Assembly: GCA_015903945.1 (NCBI GenBank)
Contig: JABMDL010000010.1
Location: forward strand, 1 to 64,000
Direction of reading: 5' to 3'
Source: Nitrospira sp.
GTDB lineage: Bacteria; Nitrospirota; Nitrospiria; Nitrospirales; Nitrospiraceae
DNA length: 64,000 bases
In this document: positions 20,831-29,978 of the stretch, in pieces
Numbering within the stretch: position 1 is the stretch's first letter
Layout of the letters: each line of letters opens with the position of its first letter
Notes under the pieces: model-generated
Seen by the model: the letters and a program-made list of their open reading frames with translations, nothing else
Database searches by the model: none
Told to the model about the DNA's origin: nothing
Translations under genes and position numbers: made by a program

Positions 20831-21646
20831 TTAGGTCTCCTTCGACCGGCGCAGGTCGATCATGCCGTCGTACACCCCACGAATCCGATCGCCCGGCACA
20901 TCGGCAATGCCCTGCGCCGTCACGAATTTGGCCGTGGGATAAATCCCGCGCACGAAATCCGGACCACCCGTACCCACGTCATCGTCGGCAGCATTGTACA
21001 ATGCCGTCAGCGCCAATTTGAGCACATCCGCCTCCGACAGATTCTTTTGAAAATGCTCCCGCATGGTGTTCCGGGCATCTTTGCCCCCGGAGCCGATCGC
21101 GTGGTAATCCGATTCTTCGTACCGCCCTCCCGTAATGTCGTACTTGAAGATGCGCCCTTCCGTACGCGCGGCATCATACCCGACAAACAGAGGCATCACG
21201 ACGAGCCCCTGGAACACCATCGGCAGGTTGGCTTTGACCATTTGGCCGAGCTTGTTGGCCTTGCCTTCGCAGGACAGCGGCATCCCTTCCAATTTCTCAT
21301 AATGTTCGAGCTCGGTTTGCAACAGCTTGGCCATTTCAATACAGGGCCCTGCGGCACCGGCAATCGCCATGGCGGAGAATTCATCGATCTTGAATACCTT
21401 TTCAATACGGCGATCGGCAATCTGAAATCCCTCCGTTGCCCGGCGATCGCCGGCAATGACCACCCCCTGTTGATACTTGATGGCCAACACCGTTGTGGCC
21501 TGAGGCACCGCCAGTGAAACACCCGCACGATCCGGCTGATTCGAGGGCATTGATCCCTGGCCGCCCGGCATCAACCCAGGATGGTACTGCGTCACGAAGT
21601 TGAAAAAGCTGGAGTCGTCGTGATTCGGGAAATACGGCAGTTTCAT
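20831..21646 (-). CDS. prcB: 20S proteasome beta subunit with propeptide
   Basis: Propeptide ...SSFFNFVTQYHPGLMPG...; mature N-terminal Thr in QATTVLAIKYQQGVVIAGDRRAT. Confidence 0.94.
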   Translation of the reverse strand: MKLPYFPNHDDSSFFNFVTQYHPGLMPGGQGSMPSNQPDRAGVSLAVPQATTVLAIKYQQGVVIAGDRRATEGFQIADRRIEKVFKIDEFSAMAIAGAAGPCIEMAKLLQTELEHYEKLEGMPLSCEGKANKLGQMVKANLPMVFQGLVVMPLFVGYDAARTEGRIFKYDITGGRYEESDYHAIGSGGKDARNTMREHFQKNLSEADVLKLALTALYNAADDDVGTGGPDFVRGIYPTAKFVTAQGIADVPGDRIRGVYDGMIDLRRSKET

Positions 21647-21668
21647 AAAGGTATCTAGGGTCGGCGTG

Positions 21669-23168
21669 TCAGGCCTTCAGCTTCTCAATGAGGGCATCAA
21701 CTGTCTCAACCGCATCGAGCAATCCACCGGTCAACGCCTGTGTCCCGCGATGGGGGTCCATCAACGGGATTTTCTTGATGGTCGTGTTGCCCACATCGAA
21801 CAACACCGAAGTCCAACTCGCGCCATACAGTGACGCGGCGAACTTGGCGGCGCAACGGCCCCGGAAATAGGCTCTGGTACCGGGCGGCGGCGTACATTCG
21901 GCCTGCCGGATCTCCGCTTCCTCCACGATCCGCTCAATATGAGCGCCGCGTTCCAGTGTATAGAAGAGCCCTTTCTCAGGACGGACGTCATGGTACTGAA
22001 GGTCCATGAGCTTGGTGCGAGGATCGTCCCACCCGCAACCTTTCCGATCCATGTACGATTCAATCAGATGGCGCTTGGCCACCCAATCCAACTCCCTCAC
22101 CAACAGCCGCGGGTCTCGTTCGAGTTTGCTCAGCACGTCCTCCCAGCGGGCGAGCACCTCCTGTGTCGCCTGCGTTGAACCGCGCGCGGCGTACGAGGCC
22201 GTTGCAGCCGCGAGATAGGCGCGCTGAATCGCCAGCGCCGTCGTCGGACGCCCCCCCGCCAGCTTGATCGTTTGCTTCATCTCCAGATCGCGCGAGACTT
22301 GTTTGAACACCCGAACCGGCTCCTCCAGTTCCACCTGCGGCAACTCAGCACCGGCTTCCAACAGCTCCAGCACGATGTCCAAGGTTCCCACCTTCAGATA
22401 GGTGGAGACCTCCGCCATATTGGCATCGCCCACGATGACATGGAGACGGCGAGACTTGGCGTAATCGGCATGCGGCTCGTCGCGTGAATTGATGATCGGC
22501 CGCTTGACCATCGTATTCAGATCGACCAGGCACTCGAAAAAATCGGCGCGCTGGGAGATTTGATACTCGGCTGGAGCGGTCTGATTCTCCGCGCCGACCT
22601 TTCCGGCCCCGGCAAAGATCGGCCTCGTCACCAAAAACGGCGTGAGCACCCGGACGATCTTTTCGAACGGCACCGTCCGCGAGACCAGGTAGTTCTCATG
22701 GTACCCGTAGCTATTGCCCTTTCCGTCGGAGTTGTTCTTGTACAAGAGATACTGTTCGCTCCCCCGCACCTTCGCGAGTTCCTGAAGACTCTGCGCGAGG
22801 ATCCGTTCTCCAATCCGCTCGAACGCCACCACCTCCCTCGGAGTCGAACACTCCGGCGTGGAGTACTCCGGATGGGCACCATCGACGTACAACCGCCCGC
22901 CGTTGGCGAGGACTTTGTTGAGTTGCCGGTTGTAGTCAGGATTCGGCCGCTCGCGCTCCCCATCGACTTCGAATCCTCGGGCATCTACAAGTGGATTCTC
23001 GTTTTCGTAGTCCCAGATCGCGTGTGGGGCAGGCAGTCCCCGATAGTGCCCGATGACGGCAATGGAGGCGGTCACGGGATCTGCCGCAGCACGCTCCGTC
23101 GCCGCGATGCCGAACTCCGTTTCCGTACCCAGCACTCGTGCGCGATTCGTCGAGGTCTGTTCCTGCAT
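21669..23168 (-). CDS. dop: Depupylase/deamidase Dop
   Basis: RVLGTETEFGI, WDYENENPLVDARGFE (Dop-specific region), HPEYSTPECS, INSRDEPHADYAKSRRLHVIVGDANMAE. Confidence 0.92.
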   Translation of the reverse strand: MQEQTSTNRARVLGTETEFGIAATERAAADPVTASIAVIGHYRGLPAPHAIWDYENENPLVDARGFEVDGERERPNPDYNRQLNKVLANGGRLYVDGAHPEYSTPECSTPREVVAFERIGERILAQSLQELAKVRGSEQYLLYKNNSDGKGNSYGYHENYLVSRTVPFEKIVRVLTPFLVTRPIFAGAGKVGAENQTAPAEYQISQRADFFECLVDLNTMVKRPIINSRDEPHADYAKSRRLHVIVGDANMAEVSTYLKVGTLDIVLELLEAGAELPQVELEEPVRVFKQVSRDLEMKQTIKLAGGRPTTALAIQRAYLAAATASYAARGSTQATQEVLARWEDVLSKLERDPRLLVRELDWVAKRHLIESYMDRKGCGWDDPRTKLMDLQYHDVRPEKGLFYTLERGAHIERIVEEAEIRQAECTPPPGTRAYFRGRCAAKFAASLYGASWTSVLFDVGNTTIKKIPLMDPHRGTQALTGGLLDAVETVDALIEKLKA

Positions 23169-23177
23169 GAGATTTAG

Positions 23178-24947
23178 TTAGAGGTAGTGCCCGGTGGTGA
23201 CGGTTTCAATCTGGCGGGATTCGCTTGGCCCGCCGCTGATCGTCCGAAGATGCACGATCTTCTCGCCTTTCTTGCCGGCGACCTTCGCCCAATCATCCGG
23301 GTTGGTTGTATTCGGAAGGTCTTCGTGCTCCTTGAATTCTTCACGGATGGCCCGCACCAGATCGTCCGACCTGAGGCCCTGTCCTTCCTGGGCAATTGCC
23401 CGCTTCACGGCGAATTTTTTCGCGCGTGACACAATGCCTTCGATCAGCGCGCCGCTGGCGAAATCTTTGAAATACAGCACTTCCTTCTCGCCGTTGGCGT
23501 AGGTGACTTCAATAAATTTATTCTCTTCACTCGGGGCATACATGGTCTCCACCGTCTTCGCGATCAGCCGATCCACAAGCGCCTGCCGATCGCCTCCATA
23601 ACGGTCCACCTCGTCCTGAGCGAACGGCAGATCTGCCGACACATACTTCGAGAAAATGTCCCGCGCGGCGGTCGCGTCCGGGCGTCCAACTTTGACTTTC
23701 ACATCCAATCGCCCGGCGCGGAGCACGGCGGGGTCGATCAAATCCTGTCGGTTGCTCGCCCCGATCACGATCACGTTGCGCAACCGCTCGACCCCGTCGA
23801 TCTCGGAGAGGAACTGCGGCACGATCGTCGACTCGATATCAGATGAAATCCCCGTGCCCCGAGTCCTGAAGAGCGCGTCCATTTCATCGAAAAAGACGAT
23901 CACCGGATGACCGTCCTCCGCGCGCTCTTTCGCTTTCTTGAAGACCTCGCGCACTTGCCGTTCAGATTCGCCGACGTACTTATTAAGCAATTCCGGCCCT
24001 TTCACGTGCAGGAAATAGCTGCGAATCTCTTTCCCCGCGCGAGAACCCAATTTCTTGGCAATCGAGTTGGCAACGGCCTTGGCAATGAGCGTCTTCCCGC
24101 AGCCCGGCGGCCCATAGAGCAGCACGCCTTTGGGCGCACTCAGTTTGTATTCAGCAAAAATGTGCGGATGGAGGAAGGGCAATTCGACTGCGTCGCGGAC
24201 CTGCTCCAATTCTTTCTGGAGGCCGCCGATGTGTTCATAATCGACGTCCGGGACCTCTTCCAATACGAGTTCTTCCGCTTCTGACTTGGGCAATTTTTCA
24301 ATCACATACCCGGAGCGAGGGTCGTACAGCAGATGGTCGCCGACGCTCAGCCGTTCGACGAGTAGCGGGTCACCCAGTTCCGCGACTTTTTCCTCGTCGA
24401 AATGGAGCGTCACGAGTGCGCGCCCCCCCTCCAGCACGTCCTTCAGGCGGACGACCTCACCCTGGCTGTCGAACCCCTTGGCCTCGATGACGTTGAGAGC
24501 CTCGTTCAGGATGACTTCCTGCCCTTTCCGTAGCTGCGTACGTTTAATGGAGGGATGAAGGCTGACTTTCATTTTCCGTCCCGACACGAACACCGTCCCC
24601 GTGCCATCTTCGTTGAGGCAGGAAAAAATCGCGTACGCAGACGGCGGCGCCGTCAGCTTGTCCACTTCGGCGCGCAAGGCTTCGATCTGGGCCTTGGCTT
24701 CGTGCAGGGTGGCAACGAGCTTTTCGTTCTGCTTATTGGCTTGTTCGAGTTGGTGGCGTGACTGATACAGCCGGCGGATTTCCTCTTCCATCGACTGGAT
24801 TTGTACGCGCAGCTTATCGACTTCCCGCGCATGCTCGTCGTTCTTGTGTATCATGTCCGCGTCACCATCGGACAACTGGTGCGTGATTTTCTTGACAGAA
24901 TCCCGAAGAGACCGAAACCGGTTCGACCGCCCCTTGCTGTCTCCCAT
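23178..24947 (-). CDS. Proteasome-activating AAA+ ATPase ARC/Mpa
   Basis: Coiled coil, OB region, Walker A GPPGCGKTLIAKAVANS, C-terminal GHYL (HbYX-like, cf. Mpa GQYL). Start set at MGDSKG because 25016 ORF start lies inside the predicted -10 region. Confidence 0.92.
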   Translation of the reverse strand: MGDSKGRSNRFRSLRDSVKKITHQLSDGDADMIHKNDEHAREVDKLRVQIQSMEEEIRRLYQSRHQLEQANKQNEKLVATLHEAKAQIEALRAEVDKLTAPPSAYAIFSCLNEDGTGTVFVSGRKMKVSLHPSIKRTQLRKGQEVILNEALNVIEAKGFDSQGEVVRLKDVLEGGRALVTLHFDEEKVAELGDPLLVERLSVGDHLLYDPRSGYVIEKLPKSEAEELVLEEVPDVDYEHIGGLQKELEQVRDAVELPFLHPHIFAEYKLSAPKGVLLYGPPGCGKTLIAKAVANSIAKKLGSRAGKEIRSYFLHVKGPELLNKYVGESERQVREVFKKAKERAEDGHPVIVFFDEMDALFRTRGTGISSDIESTIVPQFLSEIDGVERLRNVIVIGASNRQDLIDPAVLRAGRLDVKVKVGRPDATAARDIFSKYVSADLPFAQDEVDRYGGDRQALVDRLIAKTVETMYAPSEENKFIEVTYANGEKEVLYFKDFASGALIEGIVSRAKKFAVKRAIAQEGQGLRSDDLVRAIREEFKEHEDLPNTTNPDDWAKVAGKKGEKIVHLRTISGGPSESRQIETVTTGHYL

Positions 24948-25006
24948 GCCTCCACTCGGCGATTCGCCCGTAACGGCGGTGAGAGCACATTGTGTATCCG
25001 TGTCGG

Positions 25007-25035
25007 ATTCTAACACCCGACCTAGGGGTGGTCAA
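25007..25035 (-). promoter_or_regulatory. Predicted sigma70 promoter of the proteasome operon: TTGACC-N17-TAGAAT
   Basis: -35 at 25030-25035, -10 at 25007-25012 on the minus strand, 17-bp spacer. Confidence 0.6.
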
Positions 25036-25083
25036 CTAGAGTGCGCGATCGTGCGCGAGACAATGCAGAGATGTGACGAACTG

Positions 25084-25710
25084 TTACGACATCAACGACG
25101 CCAGCATATCACGTGTCGCCGCAGCGACATTGTCGCGAGTCAGAATCGCCCCGATCACGGCGACGCCATGAGCGCCGGTCTGGCGGACATCGGGCACCGA
25201 CGCACGCGTCACACCGCCCACGGCAAACACTGGAATGGCCGAACGACGGCATGCTTCGGCCAGTGCCCCCAATCCCAACGGAGGCCCAAACGACCGCTTC
25301 GACGGCGTATCGAAAATCGGACCGAACAGCACATAGTCCGCCCCATCCCGATTCGCTTGTTCTACCTCGCCGATGGAATGTGTCGAGACACCGACGAGAC
25401 GATCGAGTCCGACCAACCGACGCGCAACGGACACCGGCAAACTGTTTGCCCGCAGATGCACACCGTCCGCGTTCATGACCAACACAAGATCGACACGATC
25501 GTTCACAATCAACGGAACGGCGCGCGGCGCCGTCATCGATTGGATCTCGCGCGCCCGCGCAAGCAATTCGCCTGTCGAGAGATCACGTTCCCGAAGTTGG
25601 ACGGCGGGCAATCCGGCGTTGACAGCTTGTTGAATGAGAGATGAAAGGGATCGACCACCCGTTTGAGTCCGGTCGGTCACGAGGAGCAGACGGAAATTGA
25701 CGGGAGGCAT
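25084..25710 (-). CDS. thiE: Thiamine-phosphate synthase ThiE/TenI family
   Basis: FRLLLVTDR, VQLRERDLS, DYVLFGPIFDTPSK, VFAVGGV. Confidence 0.88.
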   Translation of the reverse strand: MPPVNFRLLLVTDRTQTGGRSLSSLIQQAVNAGLPAVQLRERDLSTGELLARAREIQSMTAPRAVPLIVNDRVDLVLVMNADGVHLRANSLPVSVARRLVGLDRLVGVSTHSIGEVEQANRDGADYVLFGPIFDTPSKRSFGPPLGLGALAEACRRSAIPVFAVGGVTRASVPDVRQTGAHGVAVIGAILTRDNVAAATRDMLASLMS

Positions 25711-25807
25711 GGGATCAACAGTGGTAAGGACTGCGGGCTGAGGACTGAGTCCGGGAGGAATTTGGGACAGCCAACTCAGACCTCAGCACTCATGGCTCAG
25801 CACTATT

Positions 25808-26581
25808 CTACAGCATGCCTTCGATCGGGCTACTGGCCGTCGCATAGAGTTTTCTGGGAATCCGACCGGCCTTGTAGGCCAATCGGCCCGCCCACACGGC
25901 GTATTTCATGGCTTCCGCCATCGCAAGCGGATTCTGCGCGCCGGCAATGGCCGTGTTCATGAGCACCGCATCGGCTCCATATTCCATCGCCAGCGCCGCA
26001 TCGGACGCAGTCCCGACGCCGGCATCGACGATCACCGGCACATTGACGGACTCCATCAGGATTTTCAGGTTATACGGGTTTCGGATGCCCAGGCCGGACC
26101 CGATCGGCGCGGCCAACGGCATGACCGCCGGACATCCAATATCCACCAACTTCTTCGCCACGATCGGATCATCATTGGTGTAGGGCAGCACAATGAATCC
26201 TTCTTTAATGAGAATCTTCGCCGCCTCGATCAGACCCGCCGTATCGGGGAACAAGGTTTTCTCATCGCCGAGCACTTCCAGTTTGATCAGGTCGGAGACA
26301 CCGGCTGCGCGGGCCAAACGGGAATATCGCACCGCATCCTCCACCGTGTAACAGCCGGCCGTGTTGGGCAGGATGGTGTACTTCTTAGGGTCGATGTAGT
26401 CGAGCAGGTTGTCCTTTGAGCGGTCGGTAATGTTCACACGGCGCACCGCCACCGTCACGACATCAGCACCGGACGCTTCGATGGCCTTTTGCGTTTCGAT
26501 GAAATCCTTGTACTTACCCGTTCCGACCCAGAGCCGGGACTTGAACTCACGTCCTGCGATTATCAACCGATCATCTGCCAT
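25808..26581 (-). CDS. thiG: Thiazole synthase
   Basis: [41 protein letters not shown]. Confidence 0.95.
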   Translation of the reverse strand: MADDRLIIAGREFKSRLWVGTGKYKDFIETQKAIEASGADVVTVAVRRVNITDRSKDNLLDYIDPKKYTILPNTAGCYTVEDAVRYSRLARAAGVSDLIKLEVLGDEKTLFPDTAGLIEAAKILIKEGFIVLPYTNDDPIVAKKLVDIGCPAVMPLAAPIGSGLGIRNPYNLKILMESVNVPVIVDAGVGTASDAALAMEYGADAVLMNTAIAGAQNPLAMAEAMKYAVWAGRLAYKAGRIPRKLYATASSPIEGML

Positions 26582-26590
26582 AGTATCCTC

Positions 26591-26809
26591 TTAGAATGAT
26601 CCCCCGCCGATGAAGCTCAGGATTTCCACCCGATCCCCGTCCTTGAGAGACCGTTGCCCGAACATGGCGCGATCCAGAATTTCGAGATTCAACTCGACCG
26701 CCACTCGCTCGGCCTTGATGTCTAACTCCCGCAACAGATCGGCGACCGTCGCGCCGCCACGCCAATCCTTCGCCTCGCCGTTCACCTGGATTCGAATAGG
26801 CGCTTGCAT
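26591..26809 (-). CDS. thiS: Sulfur carrier protein ThiS (C-terminus GGGSF)
   Basis: IQVNGEAKDWRGGATVADLLRELDI...GDRVEILSFIGGGSF. Confidence 0.9.
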   Translation of the reverse strand: MQAPIRIQVNGEAKDWRGGATVADLLRELDIKAERVAVELNLEILDRAMFGQRSLKDGDRVEILSFIGGGSF

Positions 26810-26900
26810 AGACCGTCATCCTATGAGACGCGAATTCACCTTGTCAATCAACGCCCCCTTGCCCAAACGGCCGGGAACATCGCACAATGGCCCCACAGGA

Positions 26901-27374
26901 ATGACGATGACGCACACACATAATCAGCAGGTCGCGGAGCTCTTCCGATCAATGGCCGATCTGCTCGCGACTCAACGGGCAAACCCTTACCGCGTTCGCG
27001 CCTATCGGCGCGCTGCGGATTCGCTGCTGGCCATGGAGGACGACGTGGCGACCGTCGCGGAGCGCGGAGGCCTGGAAGACATCCAGGGGGTTGGAAAGGA
27101 CCTCGCCCAAAAGATCTTGGAGTTTCTTGAAACCGGGACGATCCGCGCCTACGAAGAACTGAAGACCCCGCTCCCGCCGGAGGTGAAGGACTGGTCAAAA
27201 CTTCCGGGGCTTTCGGATTCGCTTGTCACCTACCTGTACTTCCGGCTGGGCATCCGCACCGCCGCCGACCTGAAGCAGCTGATCGAATCGCACATGCTGA
27301 GAACTCTTCCGGGCTTCGCAGGCTCGGAAACAGCTCTGCTCGAAGCTATCGAGAAGCTCGACGAAACCACCTAA
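26901..27374 (+). CDS. Helix-hairpin-helix protein resembling PolX N-terminal domain
   Basis: QVAELFRSMADLLATQRANPYRVRAYRRAADSL ... LEDIQGVGKDLAQKI. Confidence 0.75.
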   Translation: MTMTHTHNQQVAELFRSMADLLATQRANPYRVRAYRRAADSLLAMEDDVATVAERGGLEDIQGVGKDLAQKILEFLETGTIRAYEELKTPLPPEVKDWSKLPGLSDSLVTYLYFRLGIRTAADLKQLIESHMLRTLPGFAGSETALLEAIEKLDETT

Positions 27375-27377
27375 CCG

Positions 27378-28739
27378 TTACGATGGTTTCATTTCCTTGA
27401 AGATCTTCCAGCTCTTCAGCAACTCCACCGCCTTCTGCAACTGGGCATCCTGTTCAAGCGACGGTTCGCCCAGTGCCTCGGCGGACGGAGCCGGCGGAGG
27501 CGTCCCATTCTTAGAACCCGCCTCGTCCGGAGGCTTGACACCGGATGGGGGCGCTTCTTTCCCAGTGGAGGGCTTGACAGATTTAGACTCCGCTTCTTTC
27601 TCACCCGGTTTACCTTCACCGGTCTTCGCGGTGGGCGGCGCAGGGAGCTTCACCACGATATCAGGGGTAATACCAGTCGACTGGATGGTCCGACCCTTCG
27701 GGGTGTAATACTTTGCGGTCGTCAGGCGAAGACCCGATCCGTCTCCAAGCGCCAAAATCGTCTGGACTGATCCTTTGCCGAACGACGTGGTCCCGACCAC
27801 CACCGCCCGCCCCCAGTCTTGGAGGGCGCCCGCGACGATCTCCGACGCACTCGCCGAGCCTTCGTTGACAAGCACAATGACCGGCAAATCTTCCAGCTGA
27901 TCCTTGGATTTGGCGAACCATTCGTCCTTCTTGCCGTCCCGGCTCTTGGTATAGACCACGAGCTTCCCGCTCGGAAGAAACTGTTCGGAGACATCGACCG
28001 CCGCCGTCAGGAGGCCGCCGGGGTTGTTCCGCAAATCCAGAATCGCGCCTTGTGCTTTTTGTTCTCTGAACTGCTTGATTGCCTTGGCCAAATCTCTTCC
28101 CGTCGCCTCTTGGAATTGCGTGAGCCGGACATAGCCGAGGTTGTCGATCATCTTGGATTTCACGCTCTCGATCTTGATGGTGTCGCGCACCAAGGTGAAG
28201 ACCAGCGGTTCCGGCGTGCCGTCCCGTTGAATCGTCAAATTCACCTTGCTGCCTTTCGGCCCGCGCATCTTCTGGACGGCATCCATCAGGGTGAGGTCTT
28301 TCGTCGTCTCATCGTTCACTTTCACGATGAAATCGCCGGCCTTGATGCCGGCCCGGTGCGCCGGCGTACCTTCGATCGGGGCGATGACGGCCAACCGGTT
28401 GTCTTTCACACCGATCTGAATGCCCACGCCGCCAAATTCCCCCTTCGTCTCGACCTGCATCTCCTTATACATTTCGGGAGTCATATACGCAGAATGCGGA
28501 TCCAGCGTGGCCAACATTCCGCGAATCGCCCCTTGGATAAGGTCCTTCGCTTTCGTCTCGTCCACGTAATGTCTTTGCACTTGATTGAGCACCTCGGAAA
28601 AGGTCTTGAGCTCCTCATAGGTTTCACTGGCGTGGCCCGTCCGCTCCCAGCCCTTGCCGATTACGACCCCGCCGAGGAGCGCGATCGCAATCATCGGTCC
28701 GATCACCCAAGACTTTCGCCGCGGCTGCTGATCCATCAT
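27378..28739 (-). CDS. ctpA: S41-family carboxyl-terminal processing protease (CtpA/Prc type)
   Basis: TM anchor, PDZ, LDLRNNPGGLL, GSASASEIVAGALQD. Confidence 0.92.
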   Translation of the reverse strand: MMDQQPRRKSWVIGPMIAIALLGGVVIGKGWERTGHASETYEELKTFSEVLNQVQRHYVDETKAKDLIQGAIRGMLATLDPHSAYMTPEMYKEMQVETKGEFGGVGIQIGVKDNRLAVIAPIEGTPAHRAGIKAGDFIVKVNDETTKDLTLMDAVQKMRGPKGSKVNLTIQRDGTPEPLVFTLVRDTIKIESVKSKMIDNLGYVRLTQFQEATGRDLAKAIKQFREQKAQGAILDLRNNPGGLLTAAVDVSEQFLPSGKLVVYTKSRDGKKDEWFAKSKDQLEDLPVIVLVNEGSASASEIVAGALQDWGRAVVVGTTSFGKGSVQTILALGDGSGLRLTTAKYYTPKGRTIQSTGITPDIVVKLPAPPTAKTGEGKPGEKEAESKSVKPSTGKEAPPSGVKPPDEAGSKNGTPPPAPSAEALGEPSLEQDAQLQKAVELLKSWKIFKEMKPS

Positions 28740-28793
28740 CGTCGATATCCCTTCTTTGCGTTTAACCTTCCGGTGGCATGTGGCGCGGTTAGA

Positions 28794-29978
28794 TTACCGC
28801 TTGACCAGCCATTGGATCGGGTCCACCGGCTCGGCCCCTTCGCGTAACTCGAAGTATAAAGTATTTTCTCCGGTCACGCCCGTATCTCCGGTTTCTCCGA
28901 TCGGGTATCCCTCGGCAACCTGCTCGCCGACTTTGGCCAGAATCCTGGCGGCATGGGCATAGAGGGAGAAGAACCCATTGGCGTGGTCCAAGATTATAAC
29001 GAGTCCGTAGCCTTTCAACCAGTCCGCATAGACCACGGCACCGGGCATGACGGCATGGATGAAGCTGCCCTCTTTCGTCCTGATTTCGATGCCTTTGCGC
29101 TGCACATAGGTATTGAAGGTCGGATGTTTCTGCCGGCCAAAGAACGACACAACCTGCCCGTCGGCCGGCCATGGCAGAGCACCTCTGACCCCGCGTGAGG
29201 GAGCCGGCACCGCCTGAGGCTTGCTCGCCAACGCTCGGCGGCGAGTTTCCAACTCCTGCAGCAAACTGTCTACTCGGGCCGCCGAACGTTCGAGTTCCTC
29301 GACCGTTCGATTGTATGCGTCTTTTTCTTGCGTGATCTTCGCCAAGTAGACTTTTTTCTCTTTTTGGATGGCACGGATGTCGGTGAGCTTCTTTTCGATA
29401 CTCTCCTTGAACGCCACCATGCCGGCCCGCGCCTCAGCCCGTTGGCGTTCGGCGTGCTCCATGCGGGCCATATCCTCCCGAAATCTGCTCAGCAAGTCAT
29501 ACTCCTTTTGGGACAGCGTAGAAACGTACTGCTGGCGACGCTGAAAGTCCGCATAGGAGCCCGACGCCAACAACGCTTTCACATACCCAAACCGTCCTTC
29601 CATATATTGCACGCGAAAACGCGCCAGGATGGCATCGCGCCGCTCTTCAATGCCGGCGCGTATCACCCCGATGTGCTCCGTGATGTCATCGATCTCCCGG
29701 TCCTTCTTGCGCAGTTTTTTCGTGATCTCCTGGTGGTCATGGCGATGGCGGACCAGCCGTTCGTCCAACGATTGGATGCCTTGCAGCACCGATTCCCGTT
29801 TCTTCTCGACTTCCTCCGCCCGCTTTCGCTTTTCTTCGATTTTCCCTTTCAATTGCTCGAGCGTTTTACGTTCTCGCTCGATCTTTTCGGCGATGGGATC
29901 ATTGGCCGCGACGGCGACAGATTCCCACCCGCTCCACACCGGGAGACACCAGACGATGGCCGCAAGCCACAGCCTCAC
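28794..29978 (-). CDS. EnvC-like coiled-coil M23 (LytM) protein
   Basis: Signal peptide, long coiled coil, C-terminal LytM-like domain. Confidence 0.85.
   Translation of the reverse strand: MRLWLAAIVWCLPVWSGWESVAVAANDPIAEKIERERKTLEQLKGKIEEKRKRAEEVEKKRESVLQGIQSLDERLVRHRHDHQEITKKLRKKDREIDDITEHIGVIRAGIEERRDAILARFRVQYMEGRFGYVKALLASGSYADFQRRQQYVSTLSQKEYDLLSRFREDMARMEHAERQRAEARAGMVAFKESIEKKLTDIRAIQKEKKVYLAKITQEKDAYNRTVEELERSAARVDSLLQELETRRRALASKPQAVPAPSRGVRGALPWPADGQVVSFFGRQKHPTFNTYVQRKGIEIRTKEGSFIHAVMPGAVVYADWLKGYGLVIILDHANGFFSLYAHAARILAKVGEQVAEGYPIGETGDTGVTGENTLYFELREGAEPVDPIQWLVKR

Noticed and set aside
26810-26900. Possible TPP riboswitch upstream of thiS
   Set aside because: No CTGAGA or ACCTGA THI-box motifs found on the minus strand
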